Origin: CAYUNW01 sp964446235
GTDB taxonomy: Bacteria; Patescibacteriota; Microgenomatia; 2-02-FULL-39-11
Length of the DNA stretch: 60,024 nt
Direction: 5' to 3'
NCBI GenBank assembly: GCA_964446235.1
Contig: CAYUNW010000006.1
Span: forward strand, 1 to 60,024
Shown: positions 18,206 to 27,093 of the stretch, in pieces
Layout: every line of letters begins with the position of its first letter
How positions within the stretch are numbered: the stretch's first letter is position 1
The notes under the pieces: generated by a model
The model's database searches: none
The model's input: the letters and a program-made list of their open reading frames with translations, nothing else
What the model was told of the DNA's origin: nothing
Translations under genes and position numbers: made by a program

Positions 18206-18781
18206 ATGATCGGATATCTGGAAGGAATTGTAAAACAAAAAGGATTGACAAATTTAATAGTACTTACCGGTGGAGTCGGCTACAAAGTAGCAGTGCCTAC
18301 CGGACTTAACGCTAAATATTCTATCAATGACAAAATTTCTCTCAATATCTACACCCATGTCAAAGACGATGCGATAGATTTATTCGGCTTTGCCTCAACT
18401 GAAGAACTAACACTTTTTGAACTTTTCCTGACTGTTTCCGGTATCGGACCTAAAACTGCATTAGCGGTATTTTCATATGCGGATATTTCCCGTATCAAAC
18501 AAGCAATTGTCAAGGGAGACGTATCTTTTTTCACTGTAATACCCCGACTAGGAACCAAAAACGCCCAGAAAATCATCATTGAACTACGAAGCAAACTCGG
18601 TAGCATAGGCACGCTTGACTTAAGCGAGGAATCAGGGGAAACCAAAGAGCTCATAGATGCTTTGAAATCATTCGGGTTTAACTCAAACGAAGCCAAAGAA
18701 GCATTGAAAGGAATCAAGGATATCGAAGGTGATACTTCGACAAAAATTAAAGCCGCTTTAAAGTATCTAGGAAAGAAATGA
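18206..18781 (+). CDS. ruvA: Holliday junction DNA helicase subunit RuvA
   Basis: 191 aa. The N-terminal OB domain (MIGYLEGIV, then GGVGYKVAVPTG) is followed by the helix-hairpin-helix region FLTVSGIGPKTALAVF and a second hairpin (IPRLGTKNAQKIIIELRSKL). The C-terminal three-helix domain (EALKSFGFNSNEAKEAL type) binds RuvB. RuvA tetramers clasp the Holliday junction and load RuvB rings. It lies 3 nt after ruvC and 1 nt before ruvB, so a single transcript is near certain. Confidence 0.95.
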   Translation: MIGYLEGIVKQKGLTNLIVLTGGVGYKVAVPTGLNAKYSINDKISLNIYTHVKDDAIDLFGFASTEELTLFELFLTVSGIGPKTALAVFSYADISRIKQAIVKGDVSFFTVIPRLGTKNAQKIIIELRSKLGSIGTLDLSEESGETKELIDALKSFGFNSNEAKEALKGIKDIEGDTSTKIKAALKYLGKK

Positions 18782-18782
18782 T

Positions 18783-19823
18783 ATGGAAGAAAAAAATATA
18801 AGCAAACCGGAAACCACAACACCCGAAGAAGAAAAACTCTTTGTTTCTCTTCGTGCCGGTAAATGGAACGAGTTCTACGGACAGGTTAAAGTGAAAAAAG
18901 GTATCCAGGTAGCTCTTTCTGCTGCCAAAAAACGCAAAGAATCCCTGGAACATATCCTTCTCTACGGCCCTCCCGGTCTGGGCAAAACTACCCTCGCTCA
19001 CTTAATTGCCAAAGAAATGGGAGTCAATATCCGCATAACCAGCGGTCCGGCTATAGAGCGTTCAGGAGATCTGGCATCAATCCTTACTAATCTTGAAAAA
19101 GGAGATATTCTTTTTATCGATGAAGTGCATAGACTGAATAAAGTAGTTGAAGAAACACTTTATCCTGCTATGGAAGATTTTGCTTTGGATATTGTCATTG
19201 GCAAAGGACCTTCCGCAAGAACGTTAAGACTTGATTTGCCTAACTTCACTATAATCGGTGCAACAACCAGAATTGGTCTGATGTCAGCTCCCTTAAGGGA
19301 CAGATTTGGAATTGTCCAGAGACTCTCTTTTTACCCCGCAGAGGAAATTGAACAAATAATTCATGCCGGAGCTAGTAAACTCAAAATTAATATTGATAAA
19401 AAAGCCTGCAAAAGCTTGTCGGAAAGAGCCCGCGGCACTCCCAGAATTGCCTTGAAACTGCTTAAACGTGCCAGAGACTTTGCCCAGGTTAATAATATGG
19501 AAATAATTGATACGGCTGTCTTGGACGAAGCTTTTGGTTTGCTTGAAATAGACCATATGGGACTTGACGATTCAGACAGAAGACTGTTACAGGCTCTCAT
19601 AGAAAAACATAACGGAGGTCCGGTGGGTATAGAGACACTGGCAGCAATTTTATCTGAAGATACCGGAACAATAGAAGAAGTACTGGAACCATACTTGATG
19701 CAAATCGGTTTTCTCAAACGTACTCCAAGAGGCCGGGAAGCCACGGAGAAAGCATACAAACACTTAGGCTTATCGATAAAAGTCAATCAGGTTACCAGGC
19801 ATAACCAGGAAAAACTACTTTGA
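18783..19823 (+). CDS. ruvB: Holliday junction DNA helicase motor RuvB
   Basis: 346 aa, normal length. AAA+ ATPase with Walker A GPPGLGKTTLA, Walker B ILFIDEVHRL, sensor 1 IGATTRIGLMS and the arginine-finger-like APLRDRFGI. The C-terminal winged helix (GGPVGIETLAAILSEDTGTI, then FLKRTPRGREAT) contacts DNA. The usual N-terminal RPKxxxEFxGQ segment appears as GKWNEFYGQVKVK. It drives branch migration with RuvA. The stop overlaps the start of the next gene by 4 nt. Confidence 0.95.
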   Translation: MEEKNISKPETTTPEEEKLFVSLRAGKWNEFYGQVKVKKGIQVALSAAKKRKESLEHILLYGPPGLGKTTLAHLIAKEMGVNIRITSGPAIERSGDLASILTNLEKGDILFIDEVHRLNKVVEETLYPAMEDFALDIVIGKGPSARTLRLDLPNFTIIGATTRIGLMSAPLRDRFGIVQRLSFYPAEEIEQIIHAGASKLKINIDKKACKSLSERARGTPRIALKLLKRARDFAQVNNMEIIDTAVLDEAFGLLEIDHMGLDDSDRRLLQALIEKHNGGPVGIETLAAILSEDTGTIEEVLEPYLMQIGFLKRTPRGREATEKAYKHLGLSIKVNQVTRHNQEKLL

Positions 19824-20548
19824 ATATGCCTATCTTTACCGTTGCTATCCCTGCTTTTAATGAAGAAAAATACCTTCCGACTTGTCTTACGGCTATTAGA
19901 ACGCAAGATTACGGAAAAAAATTCGAAACTTTGGTTGTGGACAACAATTCTACCGACAAAACCGCTGCAATAGCCAAATCATTTGGTGCAAGAGTCGTCA
20001 AAGAAACACAAAAAGGTATGCTTTTTGCCAAACACCAAGCTTTTTTGGAAGCCAAAGGTGAAATAGTGGCTACAACAGACGCTGACAGCATTGTTCCTAA
20101 AAATTGGTTGTCGGAAATATCAAAAGCATATAGCAAGAAAAATATTGTTGCCACAACCGGACTTGTATCCTTCAATCAGAATTTAAATAAAATGGATTTT
20201 TCAAAAATTGACCGGATTATCCAAAAATCCGCCTATTTTTTTCTGAAAAGACCGATTACCATGCGCGGTCCAAACAGAAGCATCAGAAAAGATATTTATC
20301 TGAAATCAGGCGGGATAAATACTTCAGGTACAGTCAGGGAAGATGAGTATTACCTGCTTCCGAAATTGAAGAAATTTGGTAAAGTGGCATTCCTACCCCA
20401 TCTGGTAGTCTTAACTTCAAACCGTAGACTGCATAACCATGCCCGACAATATTACTTCAAACATCTCTTCTGGGATTATACGGTCATGGGTCTGTATACA
20501 AAAGTTTTTAGTGCAAAAGTGGAGGATAAAACTCCGGATTACCGCTGA
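19820..20548 (+). CDS. Family 2 glycosyltransferase
   Basis: 242 aa with a GT-A fold: FTVAIPAFNEEKYLPTCL at the N-terminus, VVDNNSTDKT for nucleotide binding, and ATTDADSIVPKNWL with the DxD-like metal site. The acceptor half contains VREDEYYLLPKL and a C-terminal stretch that is only weakly hydrophobic, so it is probably a soluble or peripheral enzyme. It overlaps ruvB by 4 nt and is likely translated from the same mRNA, although its biochemical role (surface glycan or glycolipid synthesis) is unrelated. It is similar in plan to the GT2 at 47885-48586. Donor and acceptor are unknown. Confidence 0.8.
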   Translation: MNMPIFTVAIPAFNEEKYLPTCLTAIRTQDYGKKFETLVVDNNSTDKTAAIAKSFGARVVKETQKGMLFAKHQAFLEAKGEIVATTDADSIVPKNWLSEISKAYSKKNIVATTGLVSFNQNLNKMDFSKIDRIIQKSAYFFLKRPITMRGPNRSIRKDIYLKSGGINTSGTVREDEYYLLPKLKKFGKVAFLPHLVVLTSNRRLHNHARQYYFKHLFWDYTVMGLYTKVFSAKVEDKTPDYR

Positions 20549-20566
20549 AATAAATCCGTATAAAGC

Positions 20567-21580
20567 TCATCTTTTTATCTGTGATGTTCCCCAAACTGAA
20601 GGCGCTTTGTCCTTTTTCACATAAAAAAAAGCGCTGGCGGCAGCCCTAGCTCCAAGACCAACAGCTGAAGATATTTGTTCTATAGAAAGACCTGAAGAGA
20701 CCATATCACCCGCGGCAAATACTCCCGGTATGCTTGTTGCCAGTTTTTCATCCACTTTGATATACCCTCCCTTATCCATTTCCACTCCCAGGGGAATGAC
20801 AAGGGCTGTCCCCGGTACCCCACCGATTTCTATAAATACTTTATCAATGTTCAATGTTTTTTTTGTTGACTGTTGACTGCTATCTGTTAATTTAATAATA
20901 ATTCCATTTATTTTCATTCCATCTCCGATAATTTCTTCAACTATTGCAGAATAAATTACCTCAATCTGCTTATTTTTACCTATTACTTCAAGCCATACTG
21001 CATCTCCTCTCAGTTCTTTTCCGCGGTATACTATATAGACTTTCCCTGCAGCCTGAGCCAGTTCCACAGCGGCTTGAACCGCGGCATTTCCGCCTCCTAC
21101 CACTGCACAAACTTTACCCTGATAATCCTGTTTTTCACAAGTTGCACAATAATGCACACCTTTGCCTGTATACTCTACTTCACCTTTCACTCCCAACTTC
21201 CTTCTTTCCGTACCTGTGGCTAAAATTATTGATTTAGCCTGATATTTAATACCTTCTAAAGTTTCTATTTCGAAACAATCCTCTGTTTTGTCATTTGCAT
21301 TTTGGGTTTGATTTGTCATTTGAATTTTGGGTTTTGATATTTTTGTTACACTAGCTGTAACAATTTCGCATCCTCTATTTTTTGCCTGGTCTGTCATCCT
21401 TTGGATCAATTCCTTACCTGTCACATGATCAAAACCGGGATAGTTGAGGATATCCGGAGCAAAATTGACTTGCCCACCGATGTCTTTGGAAACCAGAAGA
21501 TGTTTGAGGTGATAGCAGGAAGCATATATGGAAGCCGTCAATCCCGCCGGTCCACCGCCTATAATGATTAAATCGTTCAT
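20567..21580 (-). CDS. Thioredoxin-reductase-like FAD/NAD(P) disulfide oxidoreductase
   Basis: 337 aa. FAD site GGGPAGLTASIYASC near the N-terminus, redox pair CATCEKQD (about 142-149), NADPH site VVGGGNAAVQAAVELA, and the C-terminal FAD motif GVFAAGDMVS. This is the second TrxB-like protein in the window; the one at 24002-24967 sits beside trxA and is the likelier housekeeping enzyme. This copy has two in-frame microrepeat inserts (PKIQMTNQTQNANDKTED and TDSSQQSTKK) which lengthen surface regions. It may reduce another thioredoxin-like partner. It converges with the GT2 gene, with 18 nt between stops. Confidence 0.85.
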   Translation of the reverse strand: MNDLIIIGGGPAGLTASIYASCYHLKHLLVSKDIGGQVNFAPDILNYPGFDHVTGKELIQRMTDQAKNRGCEIVTASVTKISKPKIQMTNQTQNANDKTEDCFEIETLEGIKYQAKSIILATGTERRKLGVKGEVEYTGKGVHYCATCEKQDYQGKVCAVVGGGNAAVQAAVELAQAAGKVYIVYRGKELRGDAVWLEVIGKNKQIEVIYSAIVEEIIGDGMKINGIIIKLTDSSQQSTKKTLNIDKVFIEIGGVPGTALVIPLGVEMDKGGYIKVDEKLATSIPGVFAAGDMVSSGLSIEQISSAVGLGARAAASAFFYVKKDKAPSVWGTSQIKR

Positions 21581-21676
21581 ATGATTTATTCCGTATTTAA
21601 ATATTAATATAACTAGATATAAATTAACACTAAAAAATTTTCTTTGAGTAAAAATGAGTTCATTAACTATTAACAG

Positions 21677-22426
21677 CTAAACCGAAGTTGTTTCCAACAA
21701 TTCATCCCTTCTGGCAAATTCTCTAAAACTAAAGTTCAATTCATCATGCTTTCCTTTATCATCATGTATTACAACTCCAATCCCGAAATCATTCGGATGA
21801 TCAATCACTCTTAGTATAACCCCATCTACTCGGGCACCATAACTAGTCGGTTTATTACCGAATATATCATCAATAAGCTTTTGTTCATTTTTCGTAACAT
21901 TACCAAGACCGCATTCTTTATGCCTTTCTGTAATATCATCTTTAATTAGTAGAAAATCCGTCGAATCAGTTACACTACCATCCGAAACAGAACATAATGC
22001 ATCCGTAAAACGCGTTAATAACTGTTGGTCAGTTACCAAATTTTGATTATCATCAAGAAGAATCGCTGGGTCTAAAAAGGCCAATTTGACACTAACCAAG
22101 CTTGCAGCACCATCTCTGTATACTTGTCTAAAAGGATCTCTTGCTTCAAGCACTAAAAGTCTTTGTCTTTGTCGTGAATCAGCTATAGAAGAACCTGAAC
22201 TTTTAGCAGATAAATCAAATTCTACCGCTCTTAATTTTAATCTTGAATCCAATTCACTTGCTAATAATCCACTAATATATCCTATTTGATCTCTTTCTGG
22301 ATCATTATCTTTAAGTTTTCTCCAAGGAATTTCTAATTTTTTTCGAATAAGATCTCTTGCTTGAGTCAATCTTTTTGCTCCTAGATCCAAATCTAAAACC
22401 TGACCAGTTTCCAGAAAATCATTCAT
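21677..22426 (-). CDS. Uncharacterised 249-aa protein
   Basis: 249 aa, soluble, no signal peptide or membrane segment, and no cysteine cluster. It is acidic and helical in the first half (RLTQARDLIRKKLEIPWRKL). The central part has LVLEARDPFRQVYRDGAAS, and the end has ARVDGVILRVIDHPNDFGIG followed by VVIHDDKGKHDELNFSF. I cannot assign a family. It lies alone between trxB-like and serS genes in the same orientation, with a 95-nt AT-rich gap downstream. Given its size and normal codon use it is probably a real gene. Confidence 0.5.
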   Translation of the reverse strand: MNDFLETGQVLDLDLGAKRLTQARDLIRKKLEIPWRKLKDNDPERDQIGYISGLLASELDSRLKLRAVEFDLSAKSSGSSIADSRQRQRLLVLEARDPFRQVYRDGAASLVSVKLAFLDPAILLDDNQNLVTDQQLLTRFTDALCSVSDGSVTDSTDFLLIKDDITERHKECGLGNVTKNEQKLIDDIFGNKPTSYGARVDGVILRVIDHPNDFGIGVVIHDDKGKHDELNFSFREFARRDELLETTSV

Positions 22427-22465
22427 AATATGAAGTTATTAAATACAATTAATATTGTCAAGAGA

Positions 22466-23713
22466 TTATCCTATTTTTTCCTTTCCGACAAATGGCTGAA
22501 GGACTTTGGGAATTAGAATAGTCCCATCTTTCTGCTGGTAGTTTTCCAGAATAGCAATGATTATCCTGGGTGATGCCACAGCCGTATTATTCAGACTGTG
22601 TGCGTATACCACCTCTCCGTTTTTAGTCCGGTAACGTAGATTAAGCCTTCTGGTTTGGAAATCTCCCATGAAGGAATTTGACATCGTTTCCCCATAATCT
22701 CCTCTTGAGGGCATCCAGGTCTCTACATCATACTTTTTTACCTGTGGCTCACCCATGTCCCCGGTACACATGAGCATCACTCTATAAGGCAATTTAAGGT
22801 CTTGCAGTACCCCTTCTGCATTTGAAAGTAACTCTTCATGACAACTGATGCTTGATTCATAATCCGCATTGTTTATGATTACTTGTTCTACTTTGTTAAA
22901 CTGATGCAGTCTATATAGACCTTTTGTGTCTTTGCCATAACTGCCTGCTTCCCGACGGAAACAAGGCGAAAATGCCACAAATTTTTTTGGCAAATCTTTT
23001 TCGTTTAAGATTTCTCCAGCATAATATGAAGTTACCGGCTGTTCAGCTGTACCAGCCAGATACACATCATCTTTTTCCAGATGGTATACTTCCTCCCTGC
23101 CCCAGGGAAACTGGCCGATACCAAACAGGGTGAATTCTTTGAGTAAACTAGGAGCTATGATTGGAATATAACCTTTCTTGACTAGTTTCTGCATAGTATA
23201 GGTAAGAACTGCCAACTCAAGCATTGCCGCCTCGTTTTTGAGAAAGTACGTCCGGAACCCTCCTACTTTTACCCCTCTTTCAAAATCTACCAAATCATGC
23301 TTTTTGGCCAAAGCGATATGATCAAGAGAAGTGAAGTCACACTTCGGTACATCTCCCCATTTTTTTATTTCTTTATTGCCGCTGGCATCTTTTCCGATCG
23401 GTACGCTCTCGTCTGCAATATTGGGAATTGTCAGCATCAGATTGTCAAAGTCTTTTTGCACTTTCCTTAGTTCTTCCTCCAAAGCTTTTAGTTCCTCTTT
23501 CAACTTCTTCCCTTTCTCTCTTTGTTGACTGTTATCTGTTGACTGTTGACTGATAATATTTCTTTCTGCCCTTATATCATCAATTTTTTTGATAAGCGTT
23601 TTTCTTTTGTCGTCAGTGGCGATAAGTTTATCCAAATCAACATCCCTATTTTTGTTTTTGGCATTTTTTTCTACCTTTTCCTTGTTTTCCCTGATATATT
23701 TTATATCCAGCAT
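22466..23713 (-). CDS. serS: Seryl-tRNA synthetase
   Basis: 415 aa, normal length. The N-terminal coiled-coil arm (about residues 30-100) that grips the long variable arm of tRNA-Ser is present. The class II core has motif 2 FRREAGSYGKDTKGLYRLHQ and the GTAEQPVTSYYAGEIL serine/ATP site, with motif 3 NNTAVASPRIIIAILENYQ near the C-terminus. An in-frame microrepeat insert (ISQQSTDNSQQREKGKK) lengthens the coiled-coil arm. Upstream is a T-box leader with its own promoter, so expression should respond to uncharged tRNA-Ser. Confidence 0.95.
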   Translation of the reverse strand: MLDIKYIRENKEKVEKNAKNKNRDVDLDKLIATDDKRKTLIKKIDDIRAERNIISQQSTDNSQQREKGKKLKEELKALEEELRKVQKDFDNLMLTIPNIADESVPIGKDASGNKEIKKWGDVPKCDFTSLDHIALAKKHDLVDFERGVKVGGFRTYFLKNEAAMLELAVLTYTMQKLVKKGYIPIIAPSLLKEFTLFGIGQFPWGREEVYHLEKDDVYLAGTAEQPVTSYYAGEILNEKDLPKKFVAFSPCFRREAGSYGKDTKGLYRLHQFNKVEQVIINNADYESSISCHEELLSNAEGVLQDLKLPYRVMLMCTGDMGEPQVKKYDVETWMPSRGDYGETMSNSFMGDFQTRRLNLRYRTKNGEVVYAHSLNNTAVASPRIIIAILENYQQKDGTILIPKVLQPFVGKEKIG

Positions 23714-23753
23714 TTTATCCTCCCTTTAATTAATTATAATTTATATTTCCCAT

Positions 23754-23976
23754 AAAAAAACCGCCCTCTTTAGGACGGTTGCCTTACGCTTGTGATTAGC
23801 GTAGTCGAACCATGGTGCCACCTAATTTCGACCAAGTTCTACTTGATCCTTATTTTTCTTCTATTACGGGAAGATACCGGTATTGCTTAGTTCTTTTTCA
23901 AGATTTTCGCAAACAACGCTCTACTTTTTGTAGATCTACCGGTGGAATCCGGTATATTCTGCGTTTTTCGTTTTAT
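23754..23976 (-). promoter_or_regulatory. T-box leader of serS, compact stem I
   Basis: The T-box sequence TTAGGTGGCACCATGG (23825-23810) is plain. The antiterminator can be drawn exactly: TTAGG pairs with CCTAA and ATGGTT with AACCGT (23780-23770), leaving the diagnostic seven-base bulge TGGCACC that would hold the tRNA 3' end. The competing terminator uses the same AACCGTCC with GAGGGCGGTT followed by eight T (23780-23754). A small hairpin (TACGCT/AGCGTA) sits in the antiterminator loop. Stem I seems short; a hairpin ACCGG-ATTCCA-CCGGT (23953-23938) displays TCC, a serine codon. Confidence 0.85.
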
Positions 23977-24005
23977 ATATTAATCACGTATCGATTTTTT
24001 GTCAA
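23977..24005 (-). promoter_or_regulatory. Promoter of the serS T-box transcript
   Basis: Minus strand TTGACA (24005-24000), 17-nt spacer, TAATAT (23982-23977). The -35 overlaps the TGA stop codon of trxB (24004-24002), so the serS transcript starts immediately behind the upstream gene. Confidence 0.75.
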
Positions 24006-24967
24006 GAATCCGTATTTTCCGAAAGCCATTTATCCGCATCCAGAGCTGCAATACAACCCAAAGCTGCAGCGGTAATCGCCTGACGGTATCTGTAATCATT
24101 TACGTCTCCTGCGACAAAAACCCCTTCCGTGGAAGTGCTTGAAGAATATTTTACCAATCCGGTCTCCGAATCTTTTTTATCCTTTTTGACGATATAACCT
24201 TTGGCATCAATTTCTATTCCCTTAAATCTTTCAGAGTTTGGTACATGACCGATAGCCACAAATACCCCATCAGTTTTTTCTTCTTTTTCCGTTCCTGTTT
24301 TGAGGTTTTTAAGCATCACGCTTGTCAGTTTATCAGTACCCAAAAATCTGACGATTTGGCTAAACCAGACAGGTTTTATTTTAGGATTACCCAAAACTTT
24401 TTCCTGCATAGCTTTGGATGCCCTGAACTCATCTCTCCGATGGATTATTTTTACTGAATTAGCCACTTGAGCCAAAACCAATGCTTCTTCCATAGCGCTA
24501 TCCCCGCCTCCTACTACCATGACGTCTTTCCCCCGGAAGAAAAATGCGTCACAGGTAGCACAAGTTGAAACTCCTTTACCTCGTAATTGAGCCTCACCTG
24601 GTACATTTAACCATCTGGAATCAGCACCACTGGCGATTATTACAGTTTTGGCTTCATATTTTTCATCTTCTGCAGTGACAATGAAAGGTTTTTTGGTAAA
24701 ATCAGCATTCGTAAACTCTTTTTCCAATATTTCCACTCCAAGTCTTTCAGCTTGTTTTCTCATGTTCATCATCAATTCCGGCCCTTGGATACCCTCGGGA
24801 AAACCGGGGAAATTTTCAACTAATGTCGTCAACATAAGCTGTCCACCCCATCTGTAACCGGCAATCAACAAGACTTTTCTACCTGCTCTGACTGCATATA
24901 TTCCTGCCGTCATACCTGCCGGACCAGAACCGATAATTATAACGTCGTATTTATTTATTTTACTCAT
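24002..24967 (-). CDS. trxB: Thioredoxin reductase
   Basis: 321 aa, standard length. FAD motif GSGPAGMTAGIYAVRAG, active-site CATCDAFFF, NADPH motif VVGGGDSAMEEALVLA and C-terminal GVFVAGDVNDYRYRQAITAA. It reduces thioredoxin with NADPH. It lies 22 nt downstream of trxA in the same orientation, with SD AAGGAGAT, so the pair forms a thioredoxin operon. The annotated stop overlaps the -35 box of the serS promoter. Confidence 0.95.
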   Translation of the reverse strand: MSKINKYDVIIIGSGPAGMTAGIYAVRAGRKVLLIAGYRWGGQLMLTTLVENFPGFPEGIQGPELMMNMRKQAERLGVEILEKEFTNADFTKKPFIVTAEDEKYEAKTVIIASGADSRWLNVPGEAQLRGKGVSTCATCDAFFFRGKDVMVVGGGDSAMEEALVLAQVANSVKIIHRRDEFRASKAMQEKVLGNPKIKPVWFSQIVRFLGTDKLTSVMLKNLKTGTEKEEKTDGVFVAIGHVPNSERFKGIEIDAKGYIVKKDKKDSETGLVKYSSSTSTEGVFVAGDVNDYRYRQAITAAALGCIAALDADKWLSENTDS

Positions 24968-24989
24968 AATAGAAATCTCCTTTAGAAGT

Positions 24990-25319
24990 TTATTTTGCTT
25001 GAATAACTTTGTTCAATTCTGAAGTTAAAACATCCTTACTTTGGACACCAACCATTTGTTTGACCGCCTGACCCTTATTGAATATTATTAGAGTTGGAAT
25101 ACTCATGATTCCATATTTACCGGGGGTTTGGGGATTATCATCAACGTTTATTTTGGCAATTTTTATCTTACTCGCAAAATCTTTAGCAATTTCTTCAAGT
25201 ATCGGCATCTGCATCCGACACGGACCGCACCATTCTGCCCAAAAATCCGCCAATACTGGAATATCGGATTTCAAAACCTCGCTATCAAAAGTTTTATCCG
25301 TAACTTGTATATCTGTCAT
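24990..25319 (-). CDS. trxA: Thioredoxin
   Basis: 109 aa. Active site WAEWCGPCRMQMP, the cis-proline loop GIMSIPTLIIF and the closing glycine region VGVQSKDVL are all in place. It is a cytoplasmic disulfide reductant recycled by the neighbouring TrxB. SD AAAGGAGAAAA lies immediately before the ATG. First gene of the trxA-trxB pair. Confidence 0.95.
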   Translation of the reverse strand: MTDIQVTDKTFDSEVLKSDIPVLADFWAEWCGPCRMQMPILEEIAKDFASKIKIAKINVDDNPQTPGKYGIMSIPTLIIFNKGQAVKQMVGVQSKDVLTSELNKVIQAK

Positions 25320-25434
25320 ATTTTTCTCCTTTCAATAAATATAGTGTCTATCCATTATACCAAACACTAACGTCTCTTCAAGATAATATTTTGTGATTTT
25401 TGATAAATTAAGCTATGCTTGAAATTGTATAAAA

Positions 25435-26205
25435 ATGTCTAAGAACAACATAATTATTACCTTAATCATAATAACTGTAATTTCCATTATCTTCATAGGA
25501 TATTTCGTTCGGCAAACTCTATTTACCAATAAAGATCTGAAAATACTACCTACCCCAATTACCCAGATAACACCTCCAGAACAGATTGACCATAATGAAT
25601 TCACTTGTAGTCAGGATAGTGAATGTACCATAGGCATCCAGACCTCCCAATGCTGTCCTTGTCCTCAGGCAATACCGGTTAACTTAATAGATAAATATAA
25701 TTTCGAAGTATATGATGAGAACCAAGATTACTCCTTGGACAAAGGATCTGTCTGTCAAAACGTAATTTGTAAACCATGTCAATTGCCGCTTACACCTGTA
25801 TGCCAGAAAGATAGATGTACATTTTCATACGAAAATCAGTTCTGCGGTGGAATATCAGGCATACAATGTCCAAACGGTTACGAATGTCAATTGGAAGGAA
25901 ACTATCCTGACGCTTCAGGAAAATGTATCAAAATAATCCCTAAATTCGGAGATGCCCAAACCGAAGAAGAATGCCTTCAAAAAGGTGGAGACTGGAGAAG
26001 CTGGGGCTTAAGAGACATAGAGTATTGCCAAATACCATCAAATGATTATGAGAAAGATTGTGTTGACGGATCGGAGTGTTTTTTCGGCAAATGCATATCC
26101 CAAGATGGAAATATTCCAGGTAAATGCCAAAAATACCGTAATATTTTCGGTTGTTTCGCTTATGTAAATAACGGGGTGATAAATAGTAAAATCTGTGTGG
26201 ATTAA
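25435..26205 (+). CDS. Membrane-anchored cysteine-rich exported protein
   Basis: 256 aa. An N-terminal hydrophobic helix (residues 6-24, IIITLIIITVISIIFIGYF) anchors the protein with the rest outside. The exported part holds 22 cysteines, many in closely spaced pairs (CSQDSEC, QCCPCPQ, VCQKDRC, CPNGYEC), as in small disulfide-rich modules; EECLQKGGDWRSWG resembles short secreted repeats of other CPR proteins. There is no catalytic motif. Disulfide formation outside the cell would be needed for folding, although no dedicated oxidase is seen nearby; the Trx genes next door are reductive and cytoplasmic. Function unknown, perhaps surface binding. Confidence 0.6.
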   Translation: MSKNNIIITLIIITVISIIFIGYFVRQTLFTNKDLKILPTPITQITPPEQIDHNEFTCSQDSECTIGIQTSQCCPCPQAIPVNLIDKYNFEVYDENQDYSLDKGSVCQNVICKPCQLPLTPVCQKDRCTFSYENQFCGGISGIQCPNGYECQLEGNYPDASGKCIKIIPKFGDAQTEEECLQKGGDWRSWGLRDIEYCQIPSNDYEKDCVDGSECFFGKCISQDGNIPGKCQKYRNIFGCFAYVNNGVINSKICVD

Positions 26206-26346
26206 TATAAATTGACAGATAACAGTCAGCAAATAACAAAAAAGCGAAAAGCTTGACGCAAATTTCCACTTAGTGAGCTGGATATCTTATCTAAAGGCAT
26301 TTATAGCGACAACGAACGTCTCTGATAAATTTATTCTTGGAACTTT

Positions 26347-26793
26347 TTATTTAATTAATAGCCAAATAGTAATAAAGCTTACGATAAAGTACGTATAAAA
26401 TCCCCATTTTGCCGATACCCGAAACTGAAACTTATCCTGCCAACCGGGTATTTTCATTCCAAAAAGCAATAATCCTTGTTCAATCGCATCTGGAAATATG
26501 CCTACTATTCCTTCCACAATCAGCCATTTGTTTGGAAAAGAAGAAAAAATCCAGATAAACGATGTCAATAAAAATAGAAAATCTATACTCATGGAGATAA
26601 GCAATATTTTAGTTGTTTTCATGTTATCAAATAAAATTTCTTTTATCCCCATACCTGGTGTAATATCAAAATCCCAATGAGGAAGCATATCCAAAGCAAC
26701 ATGCGACAAGAGCGCCAAAGGTAGCGAAATATAAGGATTAGGAATATATTTGACGATTGCCGCTCCGATCAAAAAATGAGGTGTATATAGCAT
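26347..26793 (-). CDS. YdjM-like membrane-bound metal-dependent hydrolase family protein
   Basis: 148 aa with four hydrophobic segments. It begins MLYTPHFLIGAAIVKYI and has LLSHVALDMLPHWDFD, the HxxxD...PHWD pattern of the YdjM/DUF457-type putative membrane hydrolases. The histidines and aspartates of the two motifs would bind a metal at the membrane face. The biochemical activity of this family is not established. It follows the copper operon in the same orientation after a 33-nt gap, but nothing ties it to copper. Confidence 0.6.
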   Translation of the reverse strand: MLYTPHFLIGAAIVKYIPNPYISLPLALLSHVALDMLPHWDFDITPGMGIKEILFDNMKTTKILLISMSIDFLFLLTSFIWIFSSFPNKWLIVEGIVGIFPDAIEQGLLLFGMKIPGWQDKFQFRVSAKWGFYTYFIVSFITIWLLIK

Positions 26794-26826
26794 TACTATT
26801 TAGTATTATGTATTTTGGATAAGGTA

Positions 26827-27039
26827 TCAAGTTTTTTCGACTTTATACCCTAGTTTCTCAATAAGACTTTTGATCTTTTCTAAAGATATCTTATTTTCAT
26901 AAAAACTTACTTCCGTTTCGCTTCTGGCATAATTGGTTTCAGAACTTTTCACGCCGTTATCTTCAAGCTCCATATCAATAGTTAGGGCGCAAGAGACGCA
27001 ATGCATTCCAGTAATTTTCAGTTTAACTGTTTTTTCCAT
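26827..27039 (-). CDS. copZ: Copper chaperone (HMA domain)
   Basis: 70 aa consisting of a single heavy-metal-associated domain. The metal-binding motif GMHCVSC (residues 12-18) is complete, with a second family signature IEKLGYKV near the C-terminus. It would carry Cu(I) to the P-type ATPase or to the SafE-cupredoxin protein encoded just upstream. It is the last clear member of the csoR-copA operon, 54 nt after the preceding gene. Confidence 0.85.
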   Translation of the reverse strand: MEKTVKLKITGMHCVSCALTIDMELEDNGVKSSETNYARSETEVSFYENKISLEKIKSLIEKLGYKVEKT

Positions 27040-27093
27040 ATAAATAATAAATTTATAATTGTTTTTCTGACTTATGCAGATTATTTTTTGAAT

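Noticed and set aside
23812..24075. Plus-strand frame of 87 codons
   Set aside because: It runs antisense through the serS T-box leader and the 3' end of trxB; the region is explained by the T-box structure and its promoter.
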